Positions 1 to 8,628 of a DNA stretch of 64,000 nt are shown here, in pieces. A model generated the notes under the pieces. The model was given only the letters and a program-made list of their open reading frames with translations. It did no database searches and was not told the DNA's origin. The position numbers and the translations under genes were made by a program. How positions within the stretch are numbered: position 1 is the stretch's first letter; the number at the start of each line of letters is the position of its first letter. The stretch is taken from contig JAJYXP010000009.1 in NCBI GenBank assembly GCA_021801705.1, forward strand, positions 33,309-97,308, in the 5' to 3' direction. The DNA is from Pseudomonadota bacterium. Lineage in GTDB: Bacteria > Pseudomonadota > Gammaproteobacteria > Burkholderiales > Sulfuricellaceae.

Positions 1-21
1 CAGTCATTTTGAATTTGCGTG

Positions 22-83
22 ATGTAGGAGCGACCTCCCGGTCGCGAACCACCGAATTCGCGACCGGGAGGTCGCTCCTACAT
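22..83. repeat. REP-like perfect inverted repeat
   Basis: Two perfectly complementary 27-base arms (22-48 and 57-83) enclose an 8-base loop. The arms begin ATGTAGGAGCGACC, a layout common in dispersed extragenic palindromes of proteobacteria. It lies beyond the 3' end of the sirB-like gene and could act as a transcript-end hairpin, but there is no T-run. Confidence 0.85.
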
Positions 84-163
84 ACCATCGTTTCATGTTG
101 ACTGACACCTACACTATAGCGCGCCTAATACCTGACGGCGCACCAGTTATCCATGTTATTCAG

Positions 164-550
164 TTACTGAAAGATGTATGGCACGGGGCTATGGCCGATG
201 GCGGCCAGCACGATATAGGCGAACACCACCTGCGCCGCCAGCCATGCGGAAAGACGTATGGTTTTAGTCTTGCCGTATTTCAGCGCGACGGAACCTAACC
301 CGATATAGAGCACAAGTCCGACAACTTTCGCAGTCAGCCAGTTATTCACGAATGGGTACTGATGGATGGTGAACGCCAGCGCAATGGCAGAGACGAGCAG
401 CAGCGTATCCACAGCATGCGGCAAAATCCTGATCCAGCGCTGCCGCGGTATTTTTATTTCTCGCAGAGTCAAAAACCCGCGCAGGAAAAACAGCGTGTAG
501 CTAGTGATGACACAGGAGATGTGCAGCGCTTTGAGTAATGAATAAGTCAT
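164..550 (-). CDS. SirB-family integral membrane protein
   Basis: A 128-residue protein with about four hydrophobic helices (roughly 5-27, 43-63, 72-92 and 100-122), matching the length and layout of the SirB2 (invasion gene expression up-regulator) family. The N-terminal helix carries the family-like H-x-S pattern (KALHISCV), and arginine/lysine clusters follow the first helix. The biochemical role of SirB proteins is not established. The ATG start at 550 has a poor ribosome binding site. A TATAAT box on the same strand (596-601) fits a private promoter. The next gene upstream ends 170 bases away, so this gene is probably not part of the chemosensory island. The family call rests on overall pattern. 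Confidence 0.75.
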   Translation of the reverse strand: MTYSLLKALHISCVITSYTLFFLRGFLTLREIKIPRQRWIRILPHAVDTLLLVSAIALAFTIHQYPFVNNWLTAKVVGLVLYIGLGSVALKYGKTKTIRLSAWLAAQVVFAYIVLAAIGHSPVPYIFQ

Positions 551-595
551 GAAATTTTATGGCGGTTTGTACCCGAACCAGCCGCGGTATTATTT

Positions 596-601
596 ATTAT
601 A
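596..601 (-). promoter_or_regulatory. Putative -10 box for the SirB-family gene
   Basis: The minus strand reads a perfect TATAAT about 45 bases before the ATG at 550. No good -35 hexamer sits at 16-18 bases. Just upstream (626-653) lies a 13-base direct repeat, CAAAATAATTTGA, in two copies with a 15-base period, which could be an activator or repressor site. Confidence 0.4.
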
Positions 602-625
602 AACGCACTGATTTCAAATCGGCAC

Positions 626-653
626 CAAAATAATTTGACACAAAATAATTTGA
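626..653. repeat. Tandem 13-base direct repeat upstream of the SirB-family gene
   Basis: CAAAATAATTTGA occurs at 626-638 and 641-653. Each unit is itself partly palindromic (CAAATTATTTTG on the other strand). The spacing is 15 bases, so the two units would not lie on exactly the same helix face. Position near the -35 region suggests a regulatory role, but this is inference. Confidence 0.5.
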
Positions 654-721
654 TCTCTAAACCCCGCCAAGACTTGATCTCGGTGGTTAATTTTGTGATT
701 TAACCGCACACTACTGATCGC

Positions 722-3700
722 TCATAATGATTTTTTCTGGCGCAGGAACTGCTCGATCTGCTCCCCAGGAACCGCCGGGCTGAACAGGAACCCCTGAATC
801 TCATCGCATTTAAGCAGCCGCAGCAGCTTCGCCTGCTCATTGGTCTCCACGCCTTCCGCGATGACCCGCAAATTCAGGGAATGCGCCAGGGAGATGATGG
901 CAGAGACGATACTCAGATCGTCGGCATTGCTGGTCATGTTGATAATGAATGCCCGGTCAATTTTTAATGAATTGATCGGCAGTTTGGCGATATAGCTGAG
1001 CGAGGAGTAGCCCGTGCCGAAATCGTCAATCGCCACCTCCACCCCTATCTCCCGGATAGCCCGGAGCTTCTGGATATTGGCCTCGATGTCCTGCATGACC
1101 AGGCTCTCGGTAATCTCAATCTCCAACCCGCCGGGTACCCCTCCAAAACCGCTCACCGCGCGCTCTATCGTGCTGACGAAATCATTTCTCTGTAGCTGAA
1201 CCTGCGAGACATTGACGGCAATTCGCGGCGGAGACAAATTATTTTTTTGCAAGTCTCGATAATCCGCCATCGCCCTCGCCAAAGCCCAGGCGCCCGCCTC
1301 AATGATCATCCCGGTTTCTTCGAGCAGTGGAATGAATTTCCATGGCGGCACCAAGCCGGTTTCCGGATCGTTCCAGCGCATCAGTGCCTCCAACCCGCCG
1401 ATCTGGTTGCTCTTGAGATCGACTTTAGGCTGGTAATGCAGCACCAACTGCTCCTGCTCCAGTGCCCGACGCAGCTTGTTCTCCAGAGTCAGCCTCTCGG
1501 CGACCCGGGCATTGAACTCGGGGGTATAGAACAAATACTTGTCGCCGGAGAGCTTGGTCTTTTTCAAAGCCGCTTCGGCGTTGCGGAACAAGGTATCGGC
1601 ATCTTTCCCGTCGTCAGGAAAAATAGCGATACCCGCTCTGACCGAGATGCGCAGTTCCTGGTCTTCCAGCTTGAATGGCTTGCTCATGGCTGCCGTGACC
1701 TGATTCTCAAAGAAGTGCACCACGTCTGCCTCTTCCCTGATATTGGACAAAACCATGCCAAAGCAGTCAGCGCTGATACGCGCCAGATGATCCACCCCTA
1801 CCCCCGTGTCTATCAGACGTTTAGCTACCTGTTTCAGCAGTCCATCGCCAGAGTGCCGCCCAAACGTCTCATTGATATCTCTAAAACGCTCCAGATCGAT
1901 TGCCAGCACCGCTACCGTTTCACCGCTTCGTACATCATGCAGGTGCTGACCCAGACGGTCGTAAAACAGCGCACGATTCGGCAGGCCGGTAATCACGTCA
2001 TAGTAGGCGAGATAATTGAGTTTCTCCTCCTTTTTGAGGTGATCCAGGGCGAATGAAATATCGCCCGCCATCTCGACCAGCAACCTCATCTCATCGTCAT
2101 CGAACGCATCCGGTTCTGAGGCGTAAAGCGCGAACACGCCAACCGGTCGCCCCTCTGCAACCAGCGGAAACACTGTCACGGAACGATAGCCACGGCTCAA
2201 TGCCTCGCTGCGCCAGGTTGCCATGCGTTCGTCGCTGGCGATGTCGTTGCAGATCATCGGCTTCACCTCGGTCAGCGCCTGTGTGGTTAACGCACAGCTT
2301 CCCGGAATATCCTCGCGTGCGGTCAAATTGATCTGCGCCAGATAGCCGTCGTCGCGGCCTGCCTGGGCGACCGGCGTCACCTGCTGGCTGTCTGCATCGA
2401 ACTTGCCGATCCACGCGAAAGTAAACCCGCCATGCTCCACCGCGATGCGACAGGCTTCCCTGAACAGTTCCTCCTCCTCGCGGACGCGCACGATCGTGGT
2501 GTTGATGCCGCTGAGTACGCCGTAAATCCGGTTGAGGCGCGCGATCCGCGCTTCGCTTGCCTTGCGCTGTGTGATGTCGCGCGCGATGGTGGACAGGTAC
2601 TCCGCCGATCCGTCTGGCCTCTTGTGCGCGATGATGACCTGCAACACCGCTATCTCATTCCCGTCCGGTCTCAGGAAGGCGGTTTCTCCGCTCCAGGTCC
2701 CGTGCTCGATGGCGTGGGGGATGCCCGTCTCCCGTACCAGCTCGAGCGCCCAATCCGGATGTCCCGCGCCCACGCGCAACTCGGAAATGTCCTGTCCCGG
2801 CTCATATCCGAGCATGCGCAGGCCCGCCTGGTTTATATAGAGCGTATGGCCGTCGAGATCCCCGGTAGCCACGAAATCCGGGGTCGCCTCCAGAATCGCA
2901 ACGAGCCTCGCCTGCTCTTCCTGGATACACTTACGCTCGGCAATTTCCGCGGTCAGCGCGGCGGTTCGCTCCTCGACCAACTGCTCGAGATGTTCGTGCA
3001 GCCTGGCCCGTTCCATTGCCACCGCCACCTGGTTGCCGACGCCGTGCAGCACCTTCAGCTCCTCTTCGTCGAACAGGCCTTCTTTCGGTCCGACCAGATT
3101 CATCAGTCCCAGCGTGCGCTCCCCGAGCCACAGCGGCACGGTGGCGTGGTAGCGCAGCCCATTCGTGCCGCTCTTGACCTTGGCGAGCCGTTCACATTCG
3201 AGGATATTGCTCACCGCGTCGAGCTTGCCGGAGAGTAGCTGCTTGCGGCACGCGCAGTTGCCGTCCAGCGCGCCGGGAACCGTAAACGCCGGCGGCAGGT
3301 TGTGCATGGCGACGAACCGGAAGCCGGACTCGCCTTCGCGCATGCAAATCCAGCCGGCCTGGACGCCGGGCAGATCCATTGCGCGCTCTAGCGCCAGTTC
3401 CGCCACCTGCTGTTCGCTGACCGCCTGGTTAAGCCCTTCCGCGATGCGGTACAACCCGTTCAGCACATGGTTGAAATGCTCCAGTTCCTTTTCCCGCAGT
3501 TTGAGCTCATTGTTGATACGAACCGCCTGCTCGTAGGTCGAGATCAGCAAATCCAGAATCTGCTGCCGCTCGGCGGTGATGAAATGCTTGTGGCCGCCCA
3601 GCTCAATTTCCACCCCCATTTGCATCTTCTGGTTCTTGCGCAGATCAAGGTTCATCAGCAGGTACTCGATGCGCGACAGCAGATAGCGCTCCTCATACGG

Positions 3701-4033
3701 TTTGCGGATGAAATTGTCCGCGCCGCACTCCAGCCCGCGGATCACGTCCTGCGCATCCGAGAGCGTGGTCACCAGGATGACCGGAATATCCTTCAGCTTT
3801 TCGTCGGATTTGATCGCCTTGCACAGTTCGTAGCCATCCATCTCCGGCATCACGATGTCGCTGATGACCAGCGAGGGCTTTTGTGCCTGCGCCGCTTCCA
3901 GCGCCTCCTTGCCATTCGCCGTGGCGGTCACTTTGTAGCCGTGTTCTTCAAGCAGGAAACGGAGTTGTTCGGCCTGTGTCCGGCTGTCCTCGGCAATGAG
4001 GACTTCGATGTCACTATTTTTAATGGATTGCAT
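722..4033 (-). CDS. Response regulator with REC-GAF-PAS-GAF-GGDEF-EAL; likely c-di-GMP phosphodiesterase
   Basis: A 1103-residue soluble protein. The REC domain covers about 8-125 with phospho-acceptor Asp59 (ISDIVMPEMDG). A helical linker, GAF (about 195-345), PAS (375-495), second GAF (510-655), GGDEF (665-830) and EAL (840-1095) follow. The cyclase signature is degenerate: RISADCF stands where GGDEF should be, and no RxxD I-site precedes it, so cyclase activity is unlikely. The EAL domain keeps EALMRW, ITES, IDDFGTGYSS, KIDRAF and AEGVET, so hydrolysis of c-di-GMP to pGpG is expected. The gene starts 3 bases after cheB, so the two are translationally close. By position it corresponds to WspR, with the CheA hybrid encoded upstream as presumed phosphodonor. 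The degenerate GGDEF may instead bind GTP as an allosteric site, as known for some EAL proteins. Confidence 0.9.
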   Translation of the reverse strand: MQSIKNSDIEVLIAEDSRTQAEQLRFLLEEHGYKVTATANGKEALEAAQAQKPSLVISDIVMPEMDGYELCKAIKSDEKLKDIPVILVTTLSDAQDVIRGLECGADNFIRKPYEERYLLSRIEYLLMNLDLRKNQKMQMGVEIELGGHKHFITAERQQILDLLISTYEQAVRINNELKLREKELEHFNHVLNGLYRIAEGLNQAVSEQQVAELALERAMDLPGVQAGWICMREGESGFRFVAMHNLPPAFTVPGALDGNCACRKQLLSGKLDAVSNILECERLAKVKSGTNGLRYHATVPLWLGERTLGLMNLVGPKEGLFDEEELKVLHGVGNQVAVAMERARLHEHLEQLVEERTAALTAEIAERKCIQEEQARLVAILEATPDFVATGDLDGHTLYINQAGLRMLGYEPGQDISELRVGAGHPDWALELVRETGIPHAIEHGTWSGETAFLRPDGNEIAVLQVIIAHKRPDGSAEYLSTIARDITQRKASEARIARLNRIYGVLSGINTTIVRVREEEELFREACRIAVEHGGFTFAWIGKFDADSQQVTPVAQAGRDDGYLAQINLTAREDIPGSCALTTQALTEVKPMICNDIASDERMATWRSEALSRGYRSVTVFPLVAEGRPVGVFALYASEPDAFDDDEMRLLVEMAGDISFALDHLKKEEKLNYLAYYDVITGLPNRALFYDRLGQHLHDVRSGETVAVLAIDLERFRDINETFGRHSGDGLLKQVAKRLIDTGVGVDHLARISADCFGMVLSNIREEADVVHFFENQVTAAMSKPFKLEDQELRISVRAGIAIFPDDGKDADTLFRNAEAALKKTKLSGDKYLFYTPEFNARVAERLTLENKLRRALEQEQLVLHYQPKVDLKSNQIGGLEALMRWNDPETGLVPPWKFIPLLEETGMIIEAGAWALARAMADYRDLQKNNLSPPRIAVNVSQVQLQRNDFVSTIERAVSGFGGVPGGLEIEITESLVMQDIEANIQKLRAIREIGVEVAIDDFGTGYSSLSYIAKLPINSLKIDRAFIINMTSNADDLSIVSAIISLAHSLNLRVIAEGVETNEQAKLLRLLKCDEIQGFLFSPAVPGEQIEQFLRQKKSL

Positions 4034-4036
4034 TAT

Positions 4037-5089
4037 TCAGGCTCCTTCACGCTTTTTTGCCAGGTTCGTCAGCACCGCAGCGATTTTGTCCGGCGCAAGA
4101 ATAAACGTCGCAGCATCCAGCTTGATCGCCTCACCCGGCATGCCGTGCACCACGGAACTATCCTTGTCCTGGGCAAAAGTGACCGCCCCTTTTTCCTTCA
4201 ACAGCCGCAGTTCCTCTGCGCCATCGCGCCCCATGCCGGTGAGCAGGCCGGCGACAGCGTCACCGCCGTACACTGCGGCAAGCGAGCGGAACAAATAAGA
4301 AACCGAGGGGCGCAGCCCGTTTTCCGGCTCATCCTTGGTGAGGACGATTTTTCCGCCGTGCGCCACCTTCATCTGAAATTCATCAGGCGCGACATAGACA
4401 TGGCCGGGAACAAGGTACTCACCGTGCATGGCCACATGAACAGGCAGGCCGGATGACTGTGCCAGCCACTCGACGAAGGAAGCAACGAAGCCGGACGCCA
4501 TGTGCTGGACGATCAACACCGGCAGCGGAAAATACTTGGGCAGCATCGCCAGTATCGTCTGCAGCACGGGCGGCCCACCGGTCGAGGCGCCCATGGCGAT
4601 CACTTTGACCCTTGCCGGTTTACCCTGCGGCGCTTGTGCCGCCGGTGGCAAGACCGGCTCGCGCCGCGTTTGCGGCCAGCGCCGCACCACCTTCACTTCC
4701 GACATCAGTTTCACCGTTTGCACCAGTTCCATCGGTGCGGACTCATGGTCCGGGTGGCCGATGCCGGCCGGTCGGCGCAGCACTGCCAACGCCCCCGCTT
4801 CCATAGCACGAAACATCGTTGTATTCTCGTGTGGGTCAGTGCTTCCGCTAACGATCACGATGGGGGTCGGGTCGGTTTCCATGATGCGGCGCGTCGCTTC
4901 CAGTCCATCCATTTTCGGCATGTGGATGTCCATCGTGATCACATCGGGCCGGTAGCGCTTTATCGCGTCGAGCGCCTCCTCGCCGTTATTCGCGCTACCG
5001 ACCACCCGGATATCGGGATCGGAGTTAAGAATGTAAATGAGAAACTCGCGCACCACGGGAGAGTCTTCAACCACCAGGACTTTGATCAT
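4037..5089 (-). CDS. cheB: Chemotaxis response regulator protein-glutamate methylesterase CheB
   Basis: A 350-residue two-domain CheB. The REC domain (1-120) carries Asp54 (TMDIHMPKMDG) and an acidic pair near Glu8-Asp9. A proline/alanine-rich linker (about 140-160) leads to the methylesterase domain, where the catalytic triad is visible as Ser169 (GASTGGP), His196 (VQHM) and Asp289 (GMGRDGAEEL). It removes methyl groups from, or deamidates, receptor glutamates when phosphorylated by CheA, and so sets adaptation. Here it corresponds to WspF, placed between the c-di-GMP genes and the REC output gene. Start ATG at 5089. Alternative roles are unlikely given full motif conservation. Confidence 0.95.
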   Translation of the reverse strand: MIKVLVVEDSPVVREFLIYILNSDPDIRVVGSANNGEEALDAIKRYRPDVITMDIHMPKMDGLEATRRIMETDPTPIVIVSGSTDPHENTTMFRAMEAGALAVLRRPAGIGHPDHESAPMELVQTVKLMSEVKVVRRWPQTRREPVLPPAAQAPQGKPARVKVIAMGASTGGPPVLQTILAMLPKYFPLPVLIVQHMASGFVASFVEWLAQSSGLPVHVAMHGEYLVPGHVYVAPDEFQMKVAHGGKIVLTKDEPENGLRPSVSYLFRSLAAVYGGDAVAGLLTGMGRDGAEELRLLKEKGAVTFAQDKDSSVVHGMPGEAIKLDAATFILAPDKIAAVLTNLAKKREGA

Positions 5090-5122
5090 GGGAATTTCCT
5101 CATGGTTGTCGGCGTTGCCGGG

Positions 5123-7360
5123 TTACGTTGCCACATCACCCGGCCCCTCGCCTGCGGCCGGGCACCTGCCGCTGCGCAACAGGCGGGCGATGTCGCCGGC
5201 GGGCACGGGCCGGCTGAAATAGTAGCCCTGCATCGTGTCGCAGCCCTGGCGGCGCAGGAAGTCCAGTTGCTCCTTCGTCTCCACGCCCTCGGCGACGGCG
5301 CGGAGGCCGAGGGCGCGCGCCATGGTAATGATGGCGGTGACGATCGCCGCGTCGTCCGGGTCGACGGTGATGTCGCGCACGAATCCGCGATCGATCTTGA
5401 GCGCGTCGATCGGCAGGCGTTTGAGATAGGCGAGGCTCGAATAGCCGGTGCCGAAGTCGTCGATCGAGATTTGCACGCCGTGGCGCACCAGCCGCGCGAG
5501 CATATCGGCGGCGGCCTCCGGTTCCTGGATCAGGATGCTCTCGGTCAGCTCCAGTTCGAGACGGTGCGGCGCCAGGCCGGTCTCGGCCAGCACCCGCCCG
5601 ATGGTTTTGTCGAAATCCGGCTGGCGGAACTGGCGCGCGGAGAGGTTCACCGCGACGTGCAGCGCCGGCAGCCCGGCCGCGTGCCACGCCCGCGCCTGGG
5701 CGCAGGCCTGACGCAATGCCCACTCGCCCAGCGGCACGATCAGTCCCGTCTCTTCCGCCAGCGGAATGAATTTCGCCGGCGGCAATACGCCGAGGCGCGG
5801 GTGTTGCCAGCGTATCAGGGCCTCGACACCGGTGATGGCGCCGTTCGCCAGACTCGTCTGCGGCTGGTAGTGCAGCAGGAATTCCCCGCGTTCGAGCGCG
5901 TTGCGCAGGTCGTTTTCCATCGCCAGCCGCTCGGCGGCAGTGGCCGTCATCTCCGCCGAGTAGTACTGGTAATCGTCGCTCCGTTCGCGCGCGCGGTGCA
6001 TGGCGATGTCGGCGTTCTTGAGCAGCGTCTCGGCGTCCGCCCCATCCGCGGGATAGAGGCTGATGCCCAGCGTCACCGGCAGGCGCAGTTCGTGGCCGCC
6101 GGCGCGCAGCGGTTGCGCGAAGCCGTCGCGGATCGTCTGCATCGCGTGCGCAACGTCTTCGGTACGGGCAAGGTCGGCGAGCATCGCGCAGAAATCGTCG
6201 CCGCCGAAGCGGGCAAGGGAATCGCCCGGGCGCAGGCTGGCGGCGAGCCGTTCGGCCACGGCCTTGATGAACAGATCGCCGGTTTCATGGCCGAGCGTGT
6301 CGTTGACGTTCTTGAAGCCCCTCAGGTCCAGGCACACGATCGCCAGCCGGCGGTCATGACGCGCCGCTTCGATGATCTCCTGCCGGATGCGGTCGAGCAG
6401 CAGCAGACGGTTGGGCAGCCCGGTCAGTTCATCGTGGTAAGCGAGGTAACGAATGCGCTCCTCGGCCCGCTTGCGTTCCGTGACATCCACGACGTAACCG
6501 TCGTAATGGGTGATCTCCCCGGCGTCGTTCCTGACGACTATCGCGCTGTCCTCGACCCAGCGGGCTTCCCCGTCGGCGCGGACGATGCGGTAGGTCTGCG
6601 TGAAATGATCCACCCTGGATTCGCTGTAGGCTTTCACTTCCCGGGCCACCCATTCCAGGTCTTCGGGGTGGACGATGCCGGCATAGAGGATCCTGCCGCT
6701 CATGAAGTCGTCCGCCGAATAGCCGAACTGGGCGACATTGGGCGAGACGTATTCCACCGGCCAGTTTTCCCTTGCCGCCCATTGAAAGACCACCGTGGGC
6801 CCCGCGATGAACAGCTTCTGTTCCCGCTTCAGCGCCTCCCACGCCCGGTTGCGGTCGGCGATGATCCCGGCGGTGTACGCCTCGTTGTGGCGGCAGAGCA
6901 GGATGGCTTTGGCCAGGTTCGCCATCACCGGCTGGAAAATGCGCGTGAGCGGCAGCTCGGTGTGGGGCGCCGCCGGCGCGAGCAGCAGGATCACGCCGCA
7001 GTGGTCGATCGGCAGGCGCAGGAATACCGAGTAGGGGTTGGCCGGGCAGGGCAGCGATTCGAGCAAGACCGCATCCTCGCGCAGCTCGGCGCCGCCGCGC
7101 AGCAGCGCGGCCGGCAGTTTCACCGTGCGCCCGGTGCAGGCACCGAGCTCGTAGTCGCCGACAGCGGCGTCGATCCGCGCCTCGACGGTTTGTGTACCGG
7201 CGTCGGGGGGCAGATCGAAGAACACCAGCCCGGCCGGAAACGAGGTATGGTAGAGCAGCCGCTGCAGCGTCTTCGTCAGCAGCGGCCTCACGCTCGTCTC
7301 GCCGCCGATGACCAGGGCCATCTCGTACAGGATGGTCAGGATTTGCTGCTCGCGGTTCAT
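5123..7360 (-). CDS. GAF/PAS-GGDEF-EAL c-di-GMP turnover protein
   Basis: Starting at ATG 7360 gives 745 residues; a longer in-frame reading would run deep into the FIST gene. The N-terminal ~180 residues look GAF-like. A PAS domain follows (about 185-310), then GGDEF (320-480) with the accepted variant GGDDF and an I-site RPGD five residues before it. The EAL domain (490-740) has EALIRW, LTES, DDFGTGYSSL, KIDRGF and AEGVET. Both catalytic domains look intact, so it could make or hydrolyse c-di-GMP. The start codon overlaps the stop of the FIST gene (ATGA, 7357-7360), a sign of translational coupling. The FIST protein is therefore the probable partner that tunes this enzyme. Confidence 0.9.
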   Translation of the reverse strand: MNREQQILTILYEMALVIGGETSVRPLLTKTLQRLLYHTSFPAGLVFFDLPPDAGTQTVEARIDAAVGDYELGACTGRTVKLPAALLRGGAELREDAVLLESLPCPANPYSVFLRLPIDHCGVILLLAPAAPHTELPLTRIFQPVMANLAKAILLCRHNEAYTAGIIADRNRAWEALKREQKLFIAGPTVVFQWAARENWPVEYVSPNVAQFGYSADDFMSGRILYAGIVHPEDLEWVAREVKAYSESRVDHFTQTYRIVRADGEARWVEDSAIVVRNDAGEITHYDGYVVDVTERKRAEERIRYLAYHDELTGLPNRLLLLDRIRQEIIEAARHDRRLAIVCLDLRGFKNVNDTLGHETGDLFIKAVAERLAASLRPGDSLARFGGDDFCAMLADLARTEDVAHAMQTIRDGFAQPLRAGGHELRLPVTLGISLYPADGADAETLLKNADIAMHRARERSDDYQYYSAEMTATAAERLAMENDLRNALERGEFLLHYQPQTSLANGAITGVEALIRWQHPRLGVLPPAKFIPLAEETGLIVPLGEWALRQACAQARAWHAAGLPALHVAVNLSARQFRQPDFDKTIGRVLAETGLAPHRLELELTESILIQEPEAAADMLARLVRHGVQISIDDFGTGYSSLAYLKRLPIDALKIDRGFVRDITVDPDDAAIVTAIITMARALGLRAVAEGVETKEQLDFLRRQGCDTMQGYYFSRPVPAGDIARLLRSGRCPAAGEGPGDVAT

Positions 7361-8523
7361 GCGCCGTCCCCTCCCCAGCGGCTCGCAACCAGGGTGGCGT
7401 TGTGGAACAGCGGATAGCCCCACTGCGAGGAGCCGCCGATCTCGCCGAGCGACAGGGCCCCGGCGACCTGCGCCGCCTGCGTACGCCGCATCAGCTCGCG
7501 CACCTCGTTTTCCGCCGCCTCGATGCCGAGGTACAGCCGCCGCCCGGCGCAGTAGAACAGCAGCAGCTCCCGTCCCGCGGGCGGCCTGTCGAGCGCCGCG
7601 AGCCCCTGCACCAGCGTGTCTAGCGTATGCACCGAGTCCACCGCCGGGGCCTTGAGCAGCGTCAACATCGCGTTAGGCGGCACCTCGCCCACGCAGAAGA
7701 GCGAACCGTCCTCCTCGATCGCCACCGGGATGCGCACCAGGATCATGCCGTTGGCGCGCACGATGCCGAAAGGGAAATGCACCGCGTAGCGGTAGAAGTT
7801 CTCGCGGTCGATCTCCACGCCGTATTGCTCGCGCGCCATCTCCTGGTAGACCTCGAAGGCCGGGCGCCAGCTAATATGGATGATGCGGTTGCCCACGGTG
7901 GAAGTCGCAGTCAGCATCTGTGGCGGTGCACGATAACCATGCTCGAGAACGGCGCCGGGATGGGGCTTCATCAGTATCGCCAGCACGCCGTCCTGAATGG
8001 TGCGGGAGCCGTCGAACAGGCACGGCATGGGCCGGAACGCCTCGCTGCCGGCATTGGCGCCCATGTAGTGAACGCGATTGGCGAGCCGCAGGTAGAGTTC
8101 GTCGAGCAGGGTGGCGATGTTCGGCACCATCGCGTCGAACAGCAGGAACAGCGTCGCGTTGCGGCTGTTGCCGAGATGGGGCCTGAGACCTGCCGCGATC
8201 GCGTCCATCGCCGCCGGGATTTTCTCCGGCTCGCGCGGCAGGTTCGGGTGCAGCGCGGCGTAGGGCATCTCGTCGAAGCGCAGCAGCCACGCGCCTTGCA
8301 TGCGGAACGCGCCGTCCTCGATCAGCGCCGGGAACAGCGCGCCGACGACGGGGATATGGCGGCGCGCGCAGACCTGTTGCACGCGCGCAACGGAGTCCCG
8401 CTCGGCCTCCGGCAGCAGCGCGAGCACGCCCATCCGCGGCTGGCTGGCTTGCCAGGCGGCCAGCAGTTCATCGAGGGAGTGTTCCTCGATCTGTGGCAAG
8501 TAATGCATGGCGCTTGCTGTCAT
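7357..8523 (-). CDS. FIST domain (FIST_N/FIST_C) sensor protein
   Basis: A 388-residue soluble protein with FIST_N (about 25-215) and FIST_C (225-370) signatures, including the C-terminal stretch FYCAGRRLYLG followed by GALSLGEIGG typical of this family. FIST proteins are ligand sensors found beside chemotaxis and c-di-GMP genes; one branch (NosP) binds heme and senses nitric oxide. Whether this protein binds heme cannot be read from the sequence. Its stop codon overlaps the start of the GGDEF-EAL gene, so the pair is likely made in fixed ratio. The ATG at 8523 is preceded by AAGGA at about nine bases; a second ATG at 8508 is possible. A REP element lies immediately upstream. Confidence 0.85.
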   Translation of the reverse strand: MTASAMHYLPQIEEHSLDELLAAWQASQPRMGVLALLPEAERDSVARVQQVCARRHIPVVGALFPALIEDGAFRMQGAWLLRFDEMPYAALHPNLPREPEKIPAAMDAIAAGLRPHLGNSRNATLFLLFDAMVPNIATLLDELYLRLANRVHYMGANAGSEAFRPMPCLFDGSRTIQDGVLAILMKPHPGAVLEHGYRAPPQMLTATSTVGNRIIHISWRPAFEVYQEMAREQYGVEIDRENFYRYAVHFPFGIVRANGMILVRIPVAIEEDGSLFCVGEVPPNAMLTLLKAPAVDSVHTLDTLVQGLAALDRPPAGRELLLFYCAGRRLYLGIEAAENEVRELMRRTQAAQVAGALSLGEIGGSSQWGYPLFHNATLVASRWGGDGA

Positions 8524-8549
8524 CGTCTTGCTTCCTTACGCATCGTTTG

Positions 8550-8595
8550 CAGGTCGGGCTTTAGCCCGACATGTCGGGTTAAAACCCGACCTACA
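8550..8595. repeat. REP-like double hairpin
   Basis: AGGTCGGG at the left and CCCGACCT at the right close an inverted repeat (8551-8592) that contains two smaller stems: GTCGGGCT/AGCCCGAC and GTCGGGTT/AACCCGAC. The same family recurs at 15077-15122. It separates the FIST gene from the upstream triple-PAS GGDEF gene and may stabilise or end transcripts inside the island. Confidence 0.85.
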
Positions 8596-8628
8596 TGGGA
8601 TTCGGCGCGTGTTTCGCTATTTATGGGA

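Noticed and set aside
4502..7417. A 971-codon open frame on the plus strand
   Set aside because: Shadow of cheB and the GGDEF-EAL gene in high-GC DNA; the product is arginine/histidine-rich and matches no family.
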